A stretch of DNA of 64,000 bases from Roseovarius spongiae (GTDB lineage: Bacteria > Pseudomonadota > Alphaproteobacteria > Rhodobacterales > Rhodobacteraceae): the NCBI RefSeq assembly GCF_003651245.1, contig NZ_RAPE01000001.1, positions 868,001 to 932,000 of the forward strand, written 5' to 3'. The position numbers and the translations under genes were made by a program. Shown piece after piece: positions 38,077 to 47,273 of the stretch. Position 1 is the stretch's first letter, and each line of letters opens with the position of its first letter. The notes below the pieces were generated by a model. It searched no databases. It saw only the letters and a list, made by a program, of their open reading frames with translations, and was not told where the DNA came from.

Positions 38077-38961
38077 TCACGCGATTGTCGCCGCGCCGGA
38101 TGTTGCGGGCGGGATGATATCCATGAAGCTGCGGATGATGCGCACGTCGCTGCGCTGGCGCAGGCAGATGAGCGATTCGCTCATCGCGATCTCCGCGCCC
38201 TTGACGGCGATCCGCGCCAGCCGGCTGTCATGGCCGAACTCCGCCTCCGAGACAAAGCCGACGCCCGCCCCGGCGGCGACCACCGCCTGCACCGCCTCGC
38301 GGCCCTCGACTTCGATCGCGGGCTCGAGCGCGACGCCCTGGCGCGCCGCCGCCTCCTCGAGCTTGTAGCGCGTGCGCGAGCCTGCCTCGCGGAAGACCAG
38401 CGGATAGCGCGCCAGCTGCGCCAGCGTCATCGTCTCCGGCAGGGAGGGGTAGCAGCGCCGCGCCGCGAAGGCGATGATCGGCGACGCGCCGAGATCGCGA
38501 ATTTCCATGTCGGGGCCCGGATTGGTGCGCCCGACGACGCCGATCTCGGCGTCGTAGCTGCGCAGGGCCGCGACGATCTCCGAGGTGTTGCCTGTGCGGA
38601 TGGAGATGAAGACGCCCGGATGCCGCTTTGCATAGGCCTCGAGCCGCCCGGTGAGGTGGAATGCGCTGTCGGCGATGATCCGCAGCCGCCCGTCAAGGGC
38701 CGCGCGATGCGACGACAGAACTTCGGCGATCTGGTCCTCGACCTCGAAGAACTTGCGCGTGCAGGCGAGCAGCTGCTCCCCCACGGGCGTGAGCGTCACC
38801 TGCTTGCGGTCGCGGTTGAAGAGCAGCACGTCGTTGTCGGTCTCGAGCTTGCGCACCTGTTCGGACACCGCCGGCTGAGTGAGCGACAGGGCGTCGGCCG
38901 CGCGGCTGAATCCGCCGCAGGTGGCGACATGGTGAAAGGCGCGGATCTGGCTGTATCTCAT
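38077..38961 (-). CDS. LysR-family regulator of the phosphonate locus
   Basis: A 294-residue LysR protein with HTH YSQIRAFHHVATCGGFSRAADALSLTQPAVSEQVRKLE at 3-41 and an effector domain with ISIRTGNTSEIVAAL and FREAGSRTRYKLEEAA, close in style to CbbR/CysB-type regulators. It is divergent from phnW across 121 AT-rich bases. Regulators in this position activate 2-aminoethylphosphonate degradation genes in other proteobacteria, with the substrate as inducer; here that is inferred from position. Confidence 0.87.
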   Translation of the reverse strand: MRYSQIRAFHHVATCGGFSRAADALSLTQPAVSEQVRKLETDNDVLLFNRDRKQVTLTPVGEQLLACTRKFFEVEDQIAEVLSSHRAALDGRLRIIADSAFHLTGRLEAYAKRHPGVFISIRTGNTSEIVAALRSYDAEIGVVGRTNPGPDMEIRDLGASPIIAFAARRCYPSLPETMTLAQLARYPLVFREAGSRTRYKLEEAAARQGVALEPAIEVEGREAVQAVVAAGAGVGFVSEAEFGHDSRLARIAVKGAEIAMSESLICLRQRSDVRIIRSFMDIIPPATSGAATIA

Positions 38962-39008
38962 GAAACTGGCTCCCTTTGCGGGTATCTATAGGCATTACCT
39001 TTGGTCTT

Positions 39009-39016
39009 ATTGCAAT
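39009..39016. promoter_or_regulatory. ATTGCAAT palindrome in the LysR/phnW divergent gap
   Basis: The 121-base gap has a markedly AT-rich core (about 38985-39031) with a perfect 8-bp palindrome at its centre. Promoters for phnW and the LysR gene must lie here, but I see no single convincing -35/-10 pair or T-N11-A dyad. Confidence 0.3.
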
Positions 39017-39082
39017 TAACAATTTTTCATATGCCCCGGCGCGGCCTAGAAGTGGCGTAATCCGCACAGCCGAGGACCCGCC

Positions 39083-40270
39083 ATGACCGCTGCCGACACC
39101 CAGATCGTCCCGCCCGCGCTGGGCGAACCCTACCTGCTGACGCCCGGCCCCCTGACCACTTCGCGCGCCGTCAAGGACGCGATGCTGCGCGACTGGGGCA
39201 GTTGGGACGGCGATTTCCGCGCCATGACGCGGGCCATGCGCACCGGCCTGCTGGACCTGATCGGCCCCGGCGCCGACGCCTATGATTGCGTCCCCGTCCA
39301 GGGCTCGGGCTCTTATTGCGTGGAGGCGATGCTGGGCTCCTTCGTGCCGAAGGACGGCAAGGTGCTGGTGCTCGCCAACGGCGCCTACGGGCTGCGCGCG
39401 GCCAAGACGATGGAATACCTCGGCCGCGCCTTCCACCTTGTCGACAAGGGCGACTACCTGCCCCCGCGCGGCGACGAGGTGACCGAAATCCTGAAGGAAG
39501 ACCCGGCCATCACCCATGTCCTCATCATCCATTGCGAGACGAGCTCGGGCATCCTCAACCCGGTCGAGGAACTGGCCGACGCCGCCCATGCCGCCGGCTG
39601 CAAGGTGCTGATCGACTCGATGTCCGCCTTCGGGGCGATCCCGCTCGAGGTCGAGCGGCTCAAATACGCCGCGATGGTGTCTTCCGCCAACAAGTGCATC
39701 GAGGGCGTGCCGGGCTTCGGCTTCGTCATCGCGCGGCGCGACGAACTGGAGGCGGCCAAGGGCAATTCCCATTCGCTCAGCCTCGATGTCCATGCGCAAT
39801 GGGCGCATATGGAAAAGACCGGGCAGTGGCGCTTTACCCCGCCCACCCACGTGGTCGCCGCCTTCCTCACCGCGCTCGAGGCGCACGCCGCCGAGGGCGG
39901 CGTCGAGGGGCGCGGCGCGCGCTATGCGCGCAACCGCGACGTGATGGTGCAGGGAATGCGCGACCTCGGGTTCGAAACGCTGCTGGCCGAACGCTGGCTC
40001 AGCCCGATCATCGTCACCTTCTTCTGCCCCGCCGATCCGAAATTCGACTTTGACGCCTTCTACGAGGCGATGAAGGAGCGCGGCTTCATCATCTATCCCG
40101 GCAAGCTGACGGTCGTGGACAGTTTCCGTGTCGGCTGCATCGGGCAGATGGACGAACAGGTCATGCGCCAGGTCGTCGCCGCCGCCCGCGACACGCTGGC
40201 CGAAATGGGCGTGGCCAGCGCCGCGCCGCCCGCGGCCGCGCTCGAAGAACGCAAGAAACTCGCCGCCTGA
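39083..40270 (+). CDS. phnW: 2-aminoethylphosphonate--pyruvate transaminase PhnW
   Basis: The 395-residue protein opens with YLLTPGPLTTSRAVKDAMLRDWGSWD, the PhnW signature, with PVQGSGSYCVEAMLGS near 72 and the PLP Lys204 in SSANKCIEGVPGFGFVIARR. It moves the amino group of 2-aminoethylphosphonate to pyruvate, giving phosphonoacetaldehyde and alanine, in the cytoplasm. It is first in a run of phosphonate genes with phnA and phnY, which defines the phosphonoacetate branch rather than PhnX. Length and motifs are complete. Confidence 0.95.
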   Translation: MTAADTQIVPPALGEPYLLTPGPLTTSRAVKDAMLRDWGSWDGDFRAMTRAMRTGLLDLIGPGADAYDCVPVQGSGSYCVEAMLGSFVPKDGKVLVLANGAYGLRAAKTMEYLGRAFHLVDKGDYLPPRGDEVTEILKEDPAITHVLIIHCETSSGILNPVEELADAAHAAGCKVLIDSMSAFGAIPLEVERLKYAAMVSSANKCIEGVPGFGFVIARRDELEAAKGNSHSLSLDVHAQWAHMEKTGQWRFTPPTHVVAAFLTALEAHAAEGGVEGRGARYARNRDVMVQGMRDLGFETLLAERWLSPIIVTFFCPADPKFDFDAFYEAMKERGFIIYPGKLTVVDSFRVGCIGQMDEQVMRQVVAAARDTLAEMGVASAAPPAAALEERKKLAA

Positions 40271-40289
40271 CATACGAAGGACCGAACCC

Positions 40290-41549
40290 ATGCCGATCAC
40301 CGACCCCGTCACCGCCAACGAGCGCAGCTATCCCGCGCCCAAGGTCTGCGCCATCGCCATCTGTCTTGACGGGTGCGAACCCGAATATCTCGATAAGGCC
40401 ATCGCCGACGGCCTCATGCCCAACCTCGCGCGGATGAAGGAGACCGGGACCGACCGGCTCGCCCATTCGGTGATCCCGTCGTTCACCAACCCCAACAACC
40501 TGTCCATCGCCACCGGACGCCCACCCGCGGTGCACGGGATCTGCGGCAACTTCCTCTATGATCCGGACACCGGCGAAGAGGTGATGATGAACGACGTGCG
40601 CTTCTTGCGCGCGCCCACCGTGTTCAGCCGCTTCTACGAGGCCGGGGCGCGCGTCGCCGTGGTCACCGCCAAGGACAAGTTGCGCGCGCTGCTGGGCGCG
40701 GGGCTGAAGTTCGACGAGGACCGCGCAAAGTGCTTTTCGGCCGAGAAATCGGACAGCTCGACCCAGGCCGAGCACGGGCAGGAGAAGGCGAGCGCATGGC
40801 TCGGCATGGACCAGCCCGAGGTCTATTCGGCGGAATTGTCGGAATTCGTCTTCGCCGCCGGGGTGAAGCTCCTGCGCGAGTGGAAGCCGGACGTGATGTA
40901 TCTCACCACCACCGACTACGTGCAGCACAAATACGCCCCCGACCAGGCCGAGGCCAAGGCGTTTTACGAGATGTTCGACCGTTACCTCGGGCAGCTCGAC
41001 GAACTGGGCGCGGCCATCGTCGTGACCGCCGACCACGGGATGAAGCCCAAGCACGACGCCAAGGGCGAGCCGAACGTGATCTACGTGCAGGATCTGATGG
41101 ACGAATGGCTGGGCGAGGGCGCGGCGCGCGTCATCCTGCCGATTACCGACCCTTACGTCGTGCATCACGGCGCGCTGGGCGGCTTCGGCACCGCCTATCT
41201 GCCCGACGGGGCGGACCGCGCCGACATCATCGCGCGGCTCGCGGCGCGTGACGAGATCCTCGAGGTCATGGGCCGCGAGGAGGCGGTCGAACGTTTCGAG
41301 CTGCCCGGCGACCGGATCGGCGACATCGTCATGATCTCGACCGAGAACATGACCATCGGCACGTCCGAGGACCGCCACGACCTCGCCGCGCTGAACGAGC
41401 CGCTGCGCAGCCACGGCGGGCTGACCGAACAGGAGGTGCCGTTCATCTGCAACCGCGTCATCGACTTGCCAAACAAGCCGGAGTTGCGCAATTTCGATGC
41501 GTTCCATTACGCCTGCGCCGCGGCGGCGCTGGAAACGACGCCGGCTTGA
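40290..41549 (+). CDS. phnA: Phosphonoacetate hydrolase PhnA
   Basis: A 419-residue alkaline phosphatase superfamily enzyme. Metal and nucleophile blocks are ICLDGCEPEYLDKA near residue 22, the Thr nucleophile in SFTNPNNLSIATGRPP near 68, TTTDYVQHKYAPD near 210 and TADHGMKPKHD near 248. It hydrolyses phosphonoacetate to acetate and phosphate with two zinc ions. The ATG at 40290 starts the family consensus; frame upstream to 40128 lies inside phnW. Confidence 0.93.
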   Translation: MPITDPVTANERSYPAPKVCAIAICLDGCEPEYLDKAIADGLMPNLARMKETGTDRLAHSVIPSFTNPNNLSIATGRPPAVHGICGNFLYDPDTGEEVMMNDVRFLRAPTVFSRFYEAGARVAVVTAKDKLRALLGAGLKFDEDRAKCFSAEKSDSSTQAEHGQEKASAWLGMDQPEVYSAELSEFVFAAGVKLLREWKPDVMYLTTTDYVQHKYAPDQAEAKAFYEMFDRYLGQLDELGAAIVVTADHGMKPKHDAKGEPNVIYVQDLMDEWLGEGAARVILPITDPYVVHHGALGGFGTAYLPDGADRADIIARLAARDEILEVMGREEAVERFELPGDRIGDIVMISTENMTIGTSEDRHDLAALNEPLRSHGGLTEQEVPFICNRVIDLPNKPELRNFDAFHYACAAAALETTPA

Positions 41550-41555
41550 AGCATC

Positions 41556-41620
41556 CCGTCCCGGGCCCGGCCCGGGACCACGCGCGGCCAGAGGCCCCGG
41601 GTCAGGCCCGGGGCGCGTGG
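41556..41620. repeat. Nested GC palindromic intergenic element
   Basis: In the gap between phnA and phnY, outer arms CCACGCGC (41578-41585) and GCGCGTGG (41613-41620) enclose inner arms GCCCCGGG (41594-41601) and CCCGGGGC (41607-41614); the two sets share two bases. A CCCGGGCCCGGCCCGGG run precedes them at 41560-41576. Only one copy is in the window. It may act as an mRNA-processing or attenuating structure between the two genes. Confidence 0.5.
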
Positions 41621-41657
41621 TTTGCGAACTGCGGGCCGACCCGCCAAGGAGATAGAC

Positions 41658-43115
41658 ATGAACAAGATCGCCAAGACAGACATCCGCCACGAAGGCATGC
41701 GCATCGGCGGTGAGAAGGTGTTCACCGATGCCGTGATCGAGGTGCGCTACCCCTACACGGATGAACTGGTCGGCACCGTCCCCGCCGGGACCGCCGAACA
41801 CGCCGCGCGGGCCTTCGAGATCGCCGCGAACTACAAGCCAAAGCTGACCCGGTACGAGCGCAGCCAGATCCTGCACCGCGCGGGAGAGCTGATCGGCGAG
41901 CGGCGCGACGACCTCGCCAAATGGCTGACGCTGGAGCTGGGCATCTGCCATCAGCACGCCATCTATGAGACCAAGCGCGCGCAGGACGTCTATCAGTTCG
42001 CCGCCGCGCAGGCGCTGATCGACGATGGCGAGATTTTCTCATGCGATCTCACCCATAACGGCAAGGCGCGCAAGATCTACACCAAGCGCGAGCCGGTGCG
42101 GACGATCTCCGCGATCACGCCCTTCAACCACCCGCTCAACATGGTCAGCCATAAGATCGCGCCGAGCATCGCCACCAACAACTGCATGGTCTGCAAGCCG
42201 ACCGAGCGCACGCCGCTCACCGCCATCGCGCTGGCGGATATTCTCTACGAGGCCGGCCTGCCGCCCGAGATGTTCCAGATCGTCACCGGCTGGCCGGGCG
42301 ATATCGGCGACGAGATGATGGTGAACGAGCATATCGACATCATCACCTTCACCGGCGGCGTGCCGGTGGGCAAGCTGATCGCGGAGAAGGCCGGCTACAA
42401 GCGCCAGGCGCTGGAACTCGGCGGGAACGACCCGCTGATCGTGTGCAACGATCTGTCCGAGGCCGATCTCGAAAAGGCGGCGACCATCGCCGTGGCGGGC
42501 GCGACGGGCAATTCGGGGCAGCGCTGCACCGCGATCAAACGGATCCTTGTGCAGGAAAGCGTGGCGGAGAAATTCGTGCCGCTGGTGCTCGAGAAGGCGA
42601 AGAAGATCCGCTTCGGCGATCCGCAGGATCCCGCGACCGAGCTTGGCTGCGTGATCCACGCCGACGCGGCGGAGCTGTTCGAGAACCGCGTGTTCCAGGC
42701 GGAAAAGGAAGGCGCGAAAATCCTCTATCATCCCGAACGGCAGGGCGCGCTGTTGCCGCCCATCGTGGTGGACCATGTGCGCCATGACAGCGAACTGGTG
42801 ATGGAGGAAACCTTCGGCCCCGTCATTCCCATCGTGCGCGTGCCGGACGACGACGCCGAGGTGATGCGGATTTCCAACTCCACGCCCTTCGGCCTGTCGT
42901 CGGGCGTGTGCACAAACGATCTCAACCGCGCGATCGCCTATATCAACGGGCTGGACGTGGGCACCTGCAACATCTGGGAACAGCCCGGCTACCGGATCGA
43001 GATGTCGCCCTTCGGCGGGATCAAGGATTCGGGCAACGCGGTCAAGGAAGGCGTGATCGAGGCGATGAAGTTCTTCACCAACGTGAAGACCTATTCGCTG
43101 CCCTGGCCGGAGTAG
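41658..43115 (+). CDS. phnY: Phosphonoacetaldehyde dehydrogenase PhnY
   Basis: A 485-residue aldehyde dehydrogenase. The catalytic Cys is in [13 protein letters not shown] near residue 291, the general base Glu in [14 protein letters not shown] near 255, and the cofactor loop [11 protein letters not shown] near 233. In the phnWAY pathway it oxidises phosphonoacetaldehyde to phosphonoacetate, the substrate of PhnA. ATG at 41658 follows AAGGAG. Specificity is assigned mainly from its place between phnA and pbfA. Confidence 0.92.
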   Translation: MNKIAKTDIRHEGMRIGGEKVFTDAVIEVRYPYTDELVGTVPAGTAEHAARAFEIAANYKPKLTRYERSQILHRAGELIGERRDDLAKWLTLELGICHQHAIYETKRAQDVYQFAAAQALIDDGEIFSCDLTHNGKARKIYTKREPVRTISAITPFNHPLNMVSHKIAPSIATNNCMVCKPTERTPLTAIALADILYEAGLPPEMFQIVTGWPGDIGDEMMVNEHIDIITFTGGVPVGKLIAEKAGYKRQALELGGNDPLIVCNDLSEADLEKAATIAVAGATGNSGQRCTAIKRILVQESVAEKFVPLVLEKAKKIRFGDPQDPATELGCVIHADAAELFENRVFQAEKEGAKILYHPERQGALLPPIVVDHVRHDSELVMEETFGPVIPIVRVPDDDAEVMRISNSTPFGLSSGVCTNDLNRAIAYINGLDVGTCNIWEQPGYRIEMSPFGGIKDSGNAVKEGVIEAMKFFTNVKTYSLPWPE

Positions 43116-43161
43116 AGATTCTTCGCGAAAAATCTGCGCCTCCGGCGGGAGTATTTGGGGA
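43116..43161 (+). repeat. GCCTCCGGCGGG-type intergenic element with hairpin, copy 2
   Basis: Directly after the phnY stop, an imperfect dyad (AGATTCTTCG / CGAAAAATCT, 43116-43135, one mismatch) is followed by GCCTCCGGCGGGAGTATTTG. The composite resembles the copy at 12472-12514. The hairpin could weaken transcription between phnY and the lyase gene. Confidence 0.5.
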
Positions 43162-43170
43162 ACATTGAAA

Positions 43171-44523
43171 ATGGTCGTGCAGCATACCGAGGGCGAGGCG
43201 AATACCAGCGCGGCGCGGGCCGAATGGGACGCGCGCGAAGGTGATGGGCGCGCACGCGATCTTCTCGGGCGTGACGCCGGGGCGTTTCTGCATCAGTCGC
43301 TGTCCTCACCCTGTGTCGCGACCATCGCCAAGGCCGAGGGGATCTGGATCGAGGACGTCGCCGGGCGGCGCTACATGGATTTCCACGGCAACTCGGTGCA
43401 TCACGTCGGCTATGGCCACCCGCGGCTGGTGGCGGCGATCAAGGAGCAGCTTGACGCGCTGTCCTTCTCGCCGCGGCGCTTCACCAACGATGTGTCGGTG
43501 GCGCTGGCCGAACGGCTGGGCGCGATCGCGCCGGGGGATCTCGGCAAGGTGCTCTTCACCACCGGCGGGTCGGACGCGAACGAGGTGGCGCTGCGGCTCG
43601 CCCGGGCGGCCACGGGCCGGTTCAAGACGCTGAGCTTCTGGGATTCCTTTCACGGCGCGGGTTTCGGCGCGGCGAGCGTCGGGGGCGAGGCGACGTTTCG
43701 CAGCCACATCGCCGGGCCGCTCCTGCCGGGGGCCGAGCATGTCGCGCCGTTCCATTGTTATCACTGCGCCTACGGGCATCCGGGGCCGCAGAATTGCGGC
43801 CTGGCCTGCGCCAGCATGGTCGATTACGTGCTGGGCCGCGAGGGCGATGTCGCGGCGGTGATCGCCGAGCCGATGCGCGCGGTCCCCGTGGTTCCGCCGC
43901 CCGGCTACTGGCAGGCGGTGCGCGCGGCCTGCAACCGGCACGGCGCGCTGCTCATCATGGACGAAATCCCCACCGGTTTGGGCAAGACGGGCGAGATGTT
44001 CGCGTTCCAGCATGACGGGATCGTTCCGGACATCGTGACGCTGGGCAAGGCGCTCGGCGGCGGGATCCTCCCCATCGCCGCCGTGGTGGCGCGCCGCGAT
44101 CTCGACGTCGCGGGCGATTTCGCGCTGGGGCATTACACGCACGAGAAGAACCCGGTAACCGCGCGCGCGGCGCTGACCACGCTCGACATCATCGAGGAGG
44201 AGGGGCTTGTCGAGCGCGCCGCGCGGCTCGGGACGCGCGCGATGGACCGGCTGCGCGATACGCTGCGCGATCAAGCGATGGTGGGCGACATCCGCGGCCG
44301 GGGCCTGATGTTCGGCGTCGAGATCGTGACCGACCGCGACACCCGCGCGCCGGATCCCGCACGCGCCGAGGCGATCTACTACGCCTGCCTTGCCGAAGGG
44401 CTCAGCTTCAAGATCAGCGCCGGCAACGTGCTCACGCTGTCGCCGCCGCTCACCATCGCCGAGGCCGATCTCGACGCCGCGCTCGGCATTGTCGAGACTG
44501 CAATCCGGGATCAAGCGGGTTGA
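43171..44523 (+). CDS. pbfA: (R)-1-hydroxy-2-aminoethylphosphonate ammonia-lyase, PbfA-like (class III aminotransferase fold)
   Basis: A 450-residue fold-type I PLP enzyme with FTTGGSDANEVALRLARAAT, the PLP Asp in IMDEIPTGLGKTGEM, and PLP Lys293 in TLGKALGGGILPIAAV. Sequence alone would say class III aminotransferase. Established work on PbfA shows that such proteins next to phnWAY are lyases that turn (R)-1-hydroxy-2-aminoethylphosphonate into phosphonoacetaldehyde and ammonia, widening the pathway. A Cys/His cluster (FHCYHCAYGHPGPQNCGLAC) near residue 195 is unusual for aminotransferases. ATG 43171 is preferred to the TTG at 43165. Confidence 0.78.
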   Translation: MVVQHTEGEANTSAARAEWDAREGDGRARDLLGRDAGAFLHQSLSSPCVATIAKAEGIWIEDVAGRRYMDFHGNSVHHVGYGHPRLVAAIKEQLDALSFSPRRFTNDVSVALAERLGAIAPGDLGKVLFTTGGSDANEVALRLARAATGRFKTLSFWDSFHGAGFGAASVGGEATFRSHIAGPLLPGAEHVAPFHCYHCAYGHPGPQNCGLACASMVDYVLGREGDVAAVIAEPMRAVPVVPPPGYWQAVRAACNRHGALLIMDEIPTGLGKTGEMFAFQHDGIVPDIVTLGKALGGGILPIAAVVARRDLDVAGDFALGHYTHEKNPVTARAALTTLDIIEEEGLVERAARLGTRAMDRLRDTLRDQAMVGDIRGRGLMFGVEIVTDRDTRAPDPARAEAIYYACLAEGLSFKISAGNVLTLSPPLTIAEADLDAALGIVETAIRDQAG

Positions 44524-45365
44524 ACGCCTCCGTCTTCCTGCTGGTCCTCTTCGCGGCCTTCCTGCACGCCTTCTGGAACGCCATCGTCAAGGGGGCGGGC
44601 GACAAGGCGGTGATGCTCGGGCTGATCGCGCTCGGCCATGTCGTGCCGGGCATCGCGCTGGTGCTGTGGTTCGCCCCGCCCATCGCGGCGTCGATTCCCT
44701 ACATCATCGCCTCGACGGTGATCCACTGGGCCTATTACATCGGGTTGAATGCCGCCTATCGCGTCGGGGATCTGAGCGTGGTCTACCCCGTCGCGCGCGG
44801 GCTTGCCCCGGTCATGGTCGCGCTCGGGGCGCAGGTCTGGGCGGACGAGACGCTGCCCCTCGCCGCGTGGTGCGGGATCCTCGCGATCTCGGGCGGGATC
44901 ATGCTGCTGGCCTTCATGCGCAAGGGCGCGGTCACGCCGAATGCCGGATTGCCGGCGGCTGTGGGCGTGGCGCTCACCATCGCGGGCTATTCCATCGTGG
45001 ACGGGATCGGGATACGCCTGTCGCAAAGCCCGCTGGGCTATATCGGCTGGTTGTTCGTGGCCGAAGTCCTCGTCGTGTTCTATGTCTTCGGGACGAGATG
45101 GCCGCGGGTCCGCGCGCTCAGCCCGCGCGCGGCGGCGCTGGGGCTGTTCGGCGGGGTGGTGTCGGGATCGGCCTATGCGCTGGTGCTGATCGCCAATACG
45201 ATGGCGCCGCTCGGGATCGTGTCGGCGCTGCGCGAGACGTCGGTGATCTTCGCGGCCCTGATCGGGGTCTGGTGGTTCGCCGAGGGACCGCGCCGCAGCC
45301 GCCTGCTGGCGGCGGTGGTGGTGGGGGCCGGCATCGTGGTGATCGCCGGATCGAAGGGAGTTTGA
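44520..45365 (+). CDS. EamA/DMT-superfamily permease
   Basis: The 281-residue membrane protein has about ten helices in two EamA repeats; GDLSVVYPVARGLAPVMVAL ends the first repeat and SALRETSVIFAALIGVWWFAEG the second. The TTG start overlaps the PbfA stop by 4 nt, so the two are coupled. Members export or import small metabolites and amino acids. In this locus it could carry 2-aminoethylphosphonate, alanine or a by-product; no direct evidence distinguishes these. Confidence 0.85.
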   Translation: MNASVFLLVLFAAFLHAFWNAIVKGAGDKAVMLGLIALGHVVPGIALVLWFAPPIAASIPYIIASTVIHWAYYIGLNAAYRVGDLSVVYPVARGLAPVMVALGAQVWADETLPLAAWCGILAISGGIMLLAFMRKGAVTPNAGLPAAVGVALTIAGYSIVDGIGIRLSQSPLGYIGWLFVAEVLVVFYVFGTRWPRVRALSPRAAALGLFGGVVSGSAYALVLIANTMAPLGIVSALRETSVIFAALIGVWWFAEGPRRSRLLAAVVVGAGIVVIAGSKGV

Positions 45366-45424
45366 GTGGCACGCAAGCTGCATAACCGACGCAAGCGCGC
45401 CGCGCCGGCCCCTGGGGGCGCGGG

Positions 45425-47107
45425 ATGCTGATCCTTTCCTTCATCGTGCAACTCGCGGGCGCGACGATGCTGCTGCTCTACGCGGTGCGCATGGTGCGCA
45501 CCGGGATCGAGCGCGCCTTCGGGTCGTCCTTTCACCGGGTCATCACCCGCAACCGCAACCCGGTGAGCGCGGCGGCGGCGGGGCTTGTCCTCGCCATCGT
45601 GCTGCAAAGCTCGGCGGCGGTGGCGCTGCTGGTGGCGGGGTTCTCGGCCGCCGGCACGCTCGGCTTCGGGGCGGGCCTGGCGGTGGTGCTGGGGGCCGAT
45701 CTCGGCTCATCGCTGCTGATCCAGGTGCTGTCCTTCGATCTCAACTGGCTGGTGCCGGTGCTCTTGGCGGCGGGCGGCGGGCTCTTCGTGCGCTCGACCC
45801 AGCGCCGCCCGCGCCAGTTCGGGCGGATCATCCTCGGGATCGCCTTCATCCTGATCTCGCTGCGCTTTTTGCGCGAAACGATGGACCCGATCCGCGACAG
45901 CGCCTTCCTGCCGGCGATCGCCGGCTACCTCGCCAACGATTTCGTGACCGCCTTCGTCGTGGGCGCGTTCCTCGCCTTCATCATGCATTCGAGCGTCGCG
46001 GTGATCCTGATGTGCGTCACGCTGGTCGGCGTGCAGGCCATCCCCGAAAGCGCGGGCGTATCGCTGGTGCTGGGCGCGAACCTCGGCAGCGCGGTCATTC
46101 CCATATGGCTCAGCCGGGGCATGTCGGCGGTGGCGCGCCGCGTGCCGCTCGCCAATTTCGCGGTGCGCGGCAGCGGCGCGATCCTCGCGGTGGTGGCGGT
46201 GAACCAGTTCGACCTGCTGCCCTGGCTGGGGCAGATGGGATCGGCGCAGACGCTGATCAACGCCCATATCCTGTTCAACGCGATCCTGCTGCTCTGGCTG
46301 CCCTTCTGCGGGCTGCTCGAGCGGCCCTTCGCAAGGCTGCTGCCCGAGGCGCAGGAAAGCGTTGAGGACCGCTCGCCGATCTATCGCAGCGCGCTCGACG
46401 ATTCCATGCTGAACAAGCCGCATCTCGCCATCGCCAACCTTCGGCGCGAGGTGCTGCGCATGCTGCAACTGGTCGAGACGATGATCGCCCCGGTGATGGA
46501 CCTCTACGACGATTACGACCCGCAGCGCGCCCGCGCCGTGACCTCGCGCGATCGCTACGTCAACGCGGCGCTCGACGACATTCGCCGCTACGCCGCCGCG
46601 ATCCCCACCGATCCCCTCTCCAAGACCGAGACCAAGCGTCTGCGCGAGCTGACCGAGTACGCCATCGCGCTGGAGGTGGCGGGCGACATCGTGGTCAAGC
46701 GGCTGGTTCCGCTGGCCAAGGAAATGCGCGAGAAGGGGATCAAGTTCTCCCCCAATGGCCGGGTCGAGATCAGCCACATGCACGAAAAGGTGCAGGCCAA
46801 TATCGTGCTGGCCTCCAACCTGCTGATTTCCGACGACCTCGAGAGCGCGCGGCTCCTTCTTGAGGAAAAGCAGGAGATGGCGCGGCTCGAACGCAAGAGC
46901 CGCAAGCGCCATCTGAAGCGGTTGGGCGAGGGCGTGCAGATCAGCTTCGATTCGAGCGACATCCATCTGGAGACCGTCGGATCGCTGCGCGACTTCAACA
47001 GCCATGTCGCATCGGCCGCCTATCCGATCCTGCACCGGGGCGGGCAGCTTCTTGAGACGCGGTTGATCGAACAGGATTTCGAGGATTACGATATTCGCGA
47101 ACGCTGA
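45425..47107 (+). CDS. Na+/phosphate cotransporter family protein with PhoU-like C-terminus
   Basis: A 560-residue protein with two inverted Na/Pi repeats, each with the QSS-type motif (LQSSAAVALLVAGF near residue 59; HSSVAVILMCVTLVGVQAI near 190). The C-terminal 200 residues form a helical, charged PhoU-like domain (LRELTEYAIALEVAGDIVVKRLVPL). NptA-like transporters move phosphate with sodium. Beside PhnA it may remove or balance the phosphate freed from phosphonates used as carbon or nitrogen sources; that is inference. Confidence 0.87.
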   Translation: MLILSFIVQLAGATMLLLYAVRMVRTGIERAFGSSFHRVITRNRNPVSAAAAGLVLAIVLQSSAAVALLVAGFSAAGTLGFGAGLAVVLGADLGSSLLIQVLSFDLNWLVPVLLAAGGGLFVRSTQRRPRQFGRIILGIAFILISLRFLRETMDPIRDSAFLPAIAGYLANDFVTAFVVGAFLAFIMHSSVAVILMCVTLVGVQAIPESAGVSLVLGANLGSAVIPIWLSRGMSAVARRVPLANFAVRGSGAILAVVAVNQFDLLPWLGQMGSAQTLINAHILFNAILLLWLPFCGLLERPFARLLPEAQESVEDRSPIYRSALDDSMLNKPHLAIANLRREVLRMLQLVETMIAPVMDLYDDYDPQRARAVTSRDRYVNAALDDIRRYAAAIPTDPLSKTETKRLRELTEYAIALEVAGDIVVKRLVPLAKEMREKGIKFSPNGRVEISHMHEKVQANIVLASNLLISDDLESARLLLEEKQEMARLERKSRKRHLKRLGEGVQISFDSSDIHLETVGSLRDFNSHVASAAYPILHRGGQLLETRLIEQDFEDYDIRER

Positions 47108-47111
47108 ATGC

Positions 47112-47134
47112 GCGGCGCGGCCGAGGCGCGCCGC
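47112..47134 (+). terminator. GC hairpin after the Na/Pi gene
   Basis: Arms GCGGCGCG (47112-47119) and CGCGCCGC (47127-47134) with a 7-nt loop lie 5 bases after the stop. No T-tract follows, so termination is uncertain. The next 110 bases are AT-rich and hold the likely promoter of the binding-protein gene, though I cannot pick a clear -35/-10 pair. Confidence 0.4.
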
Positions 47135-47273
47135 ATGAAATCGGCCGGAGGATAGATTATTGTTATGTGCCGGTAGGAAATATCGATTATGCTTCTCGCG
47201 TTACTTTGTAAGAGTATCGCCAGACCACAAGGCCCGGAACCGGAGCCACCGAGAACAACAGAGGAGATAAAAC

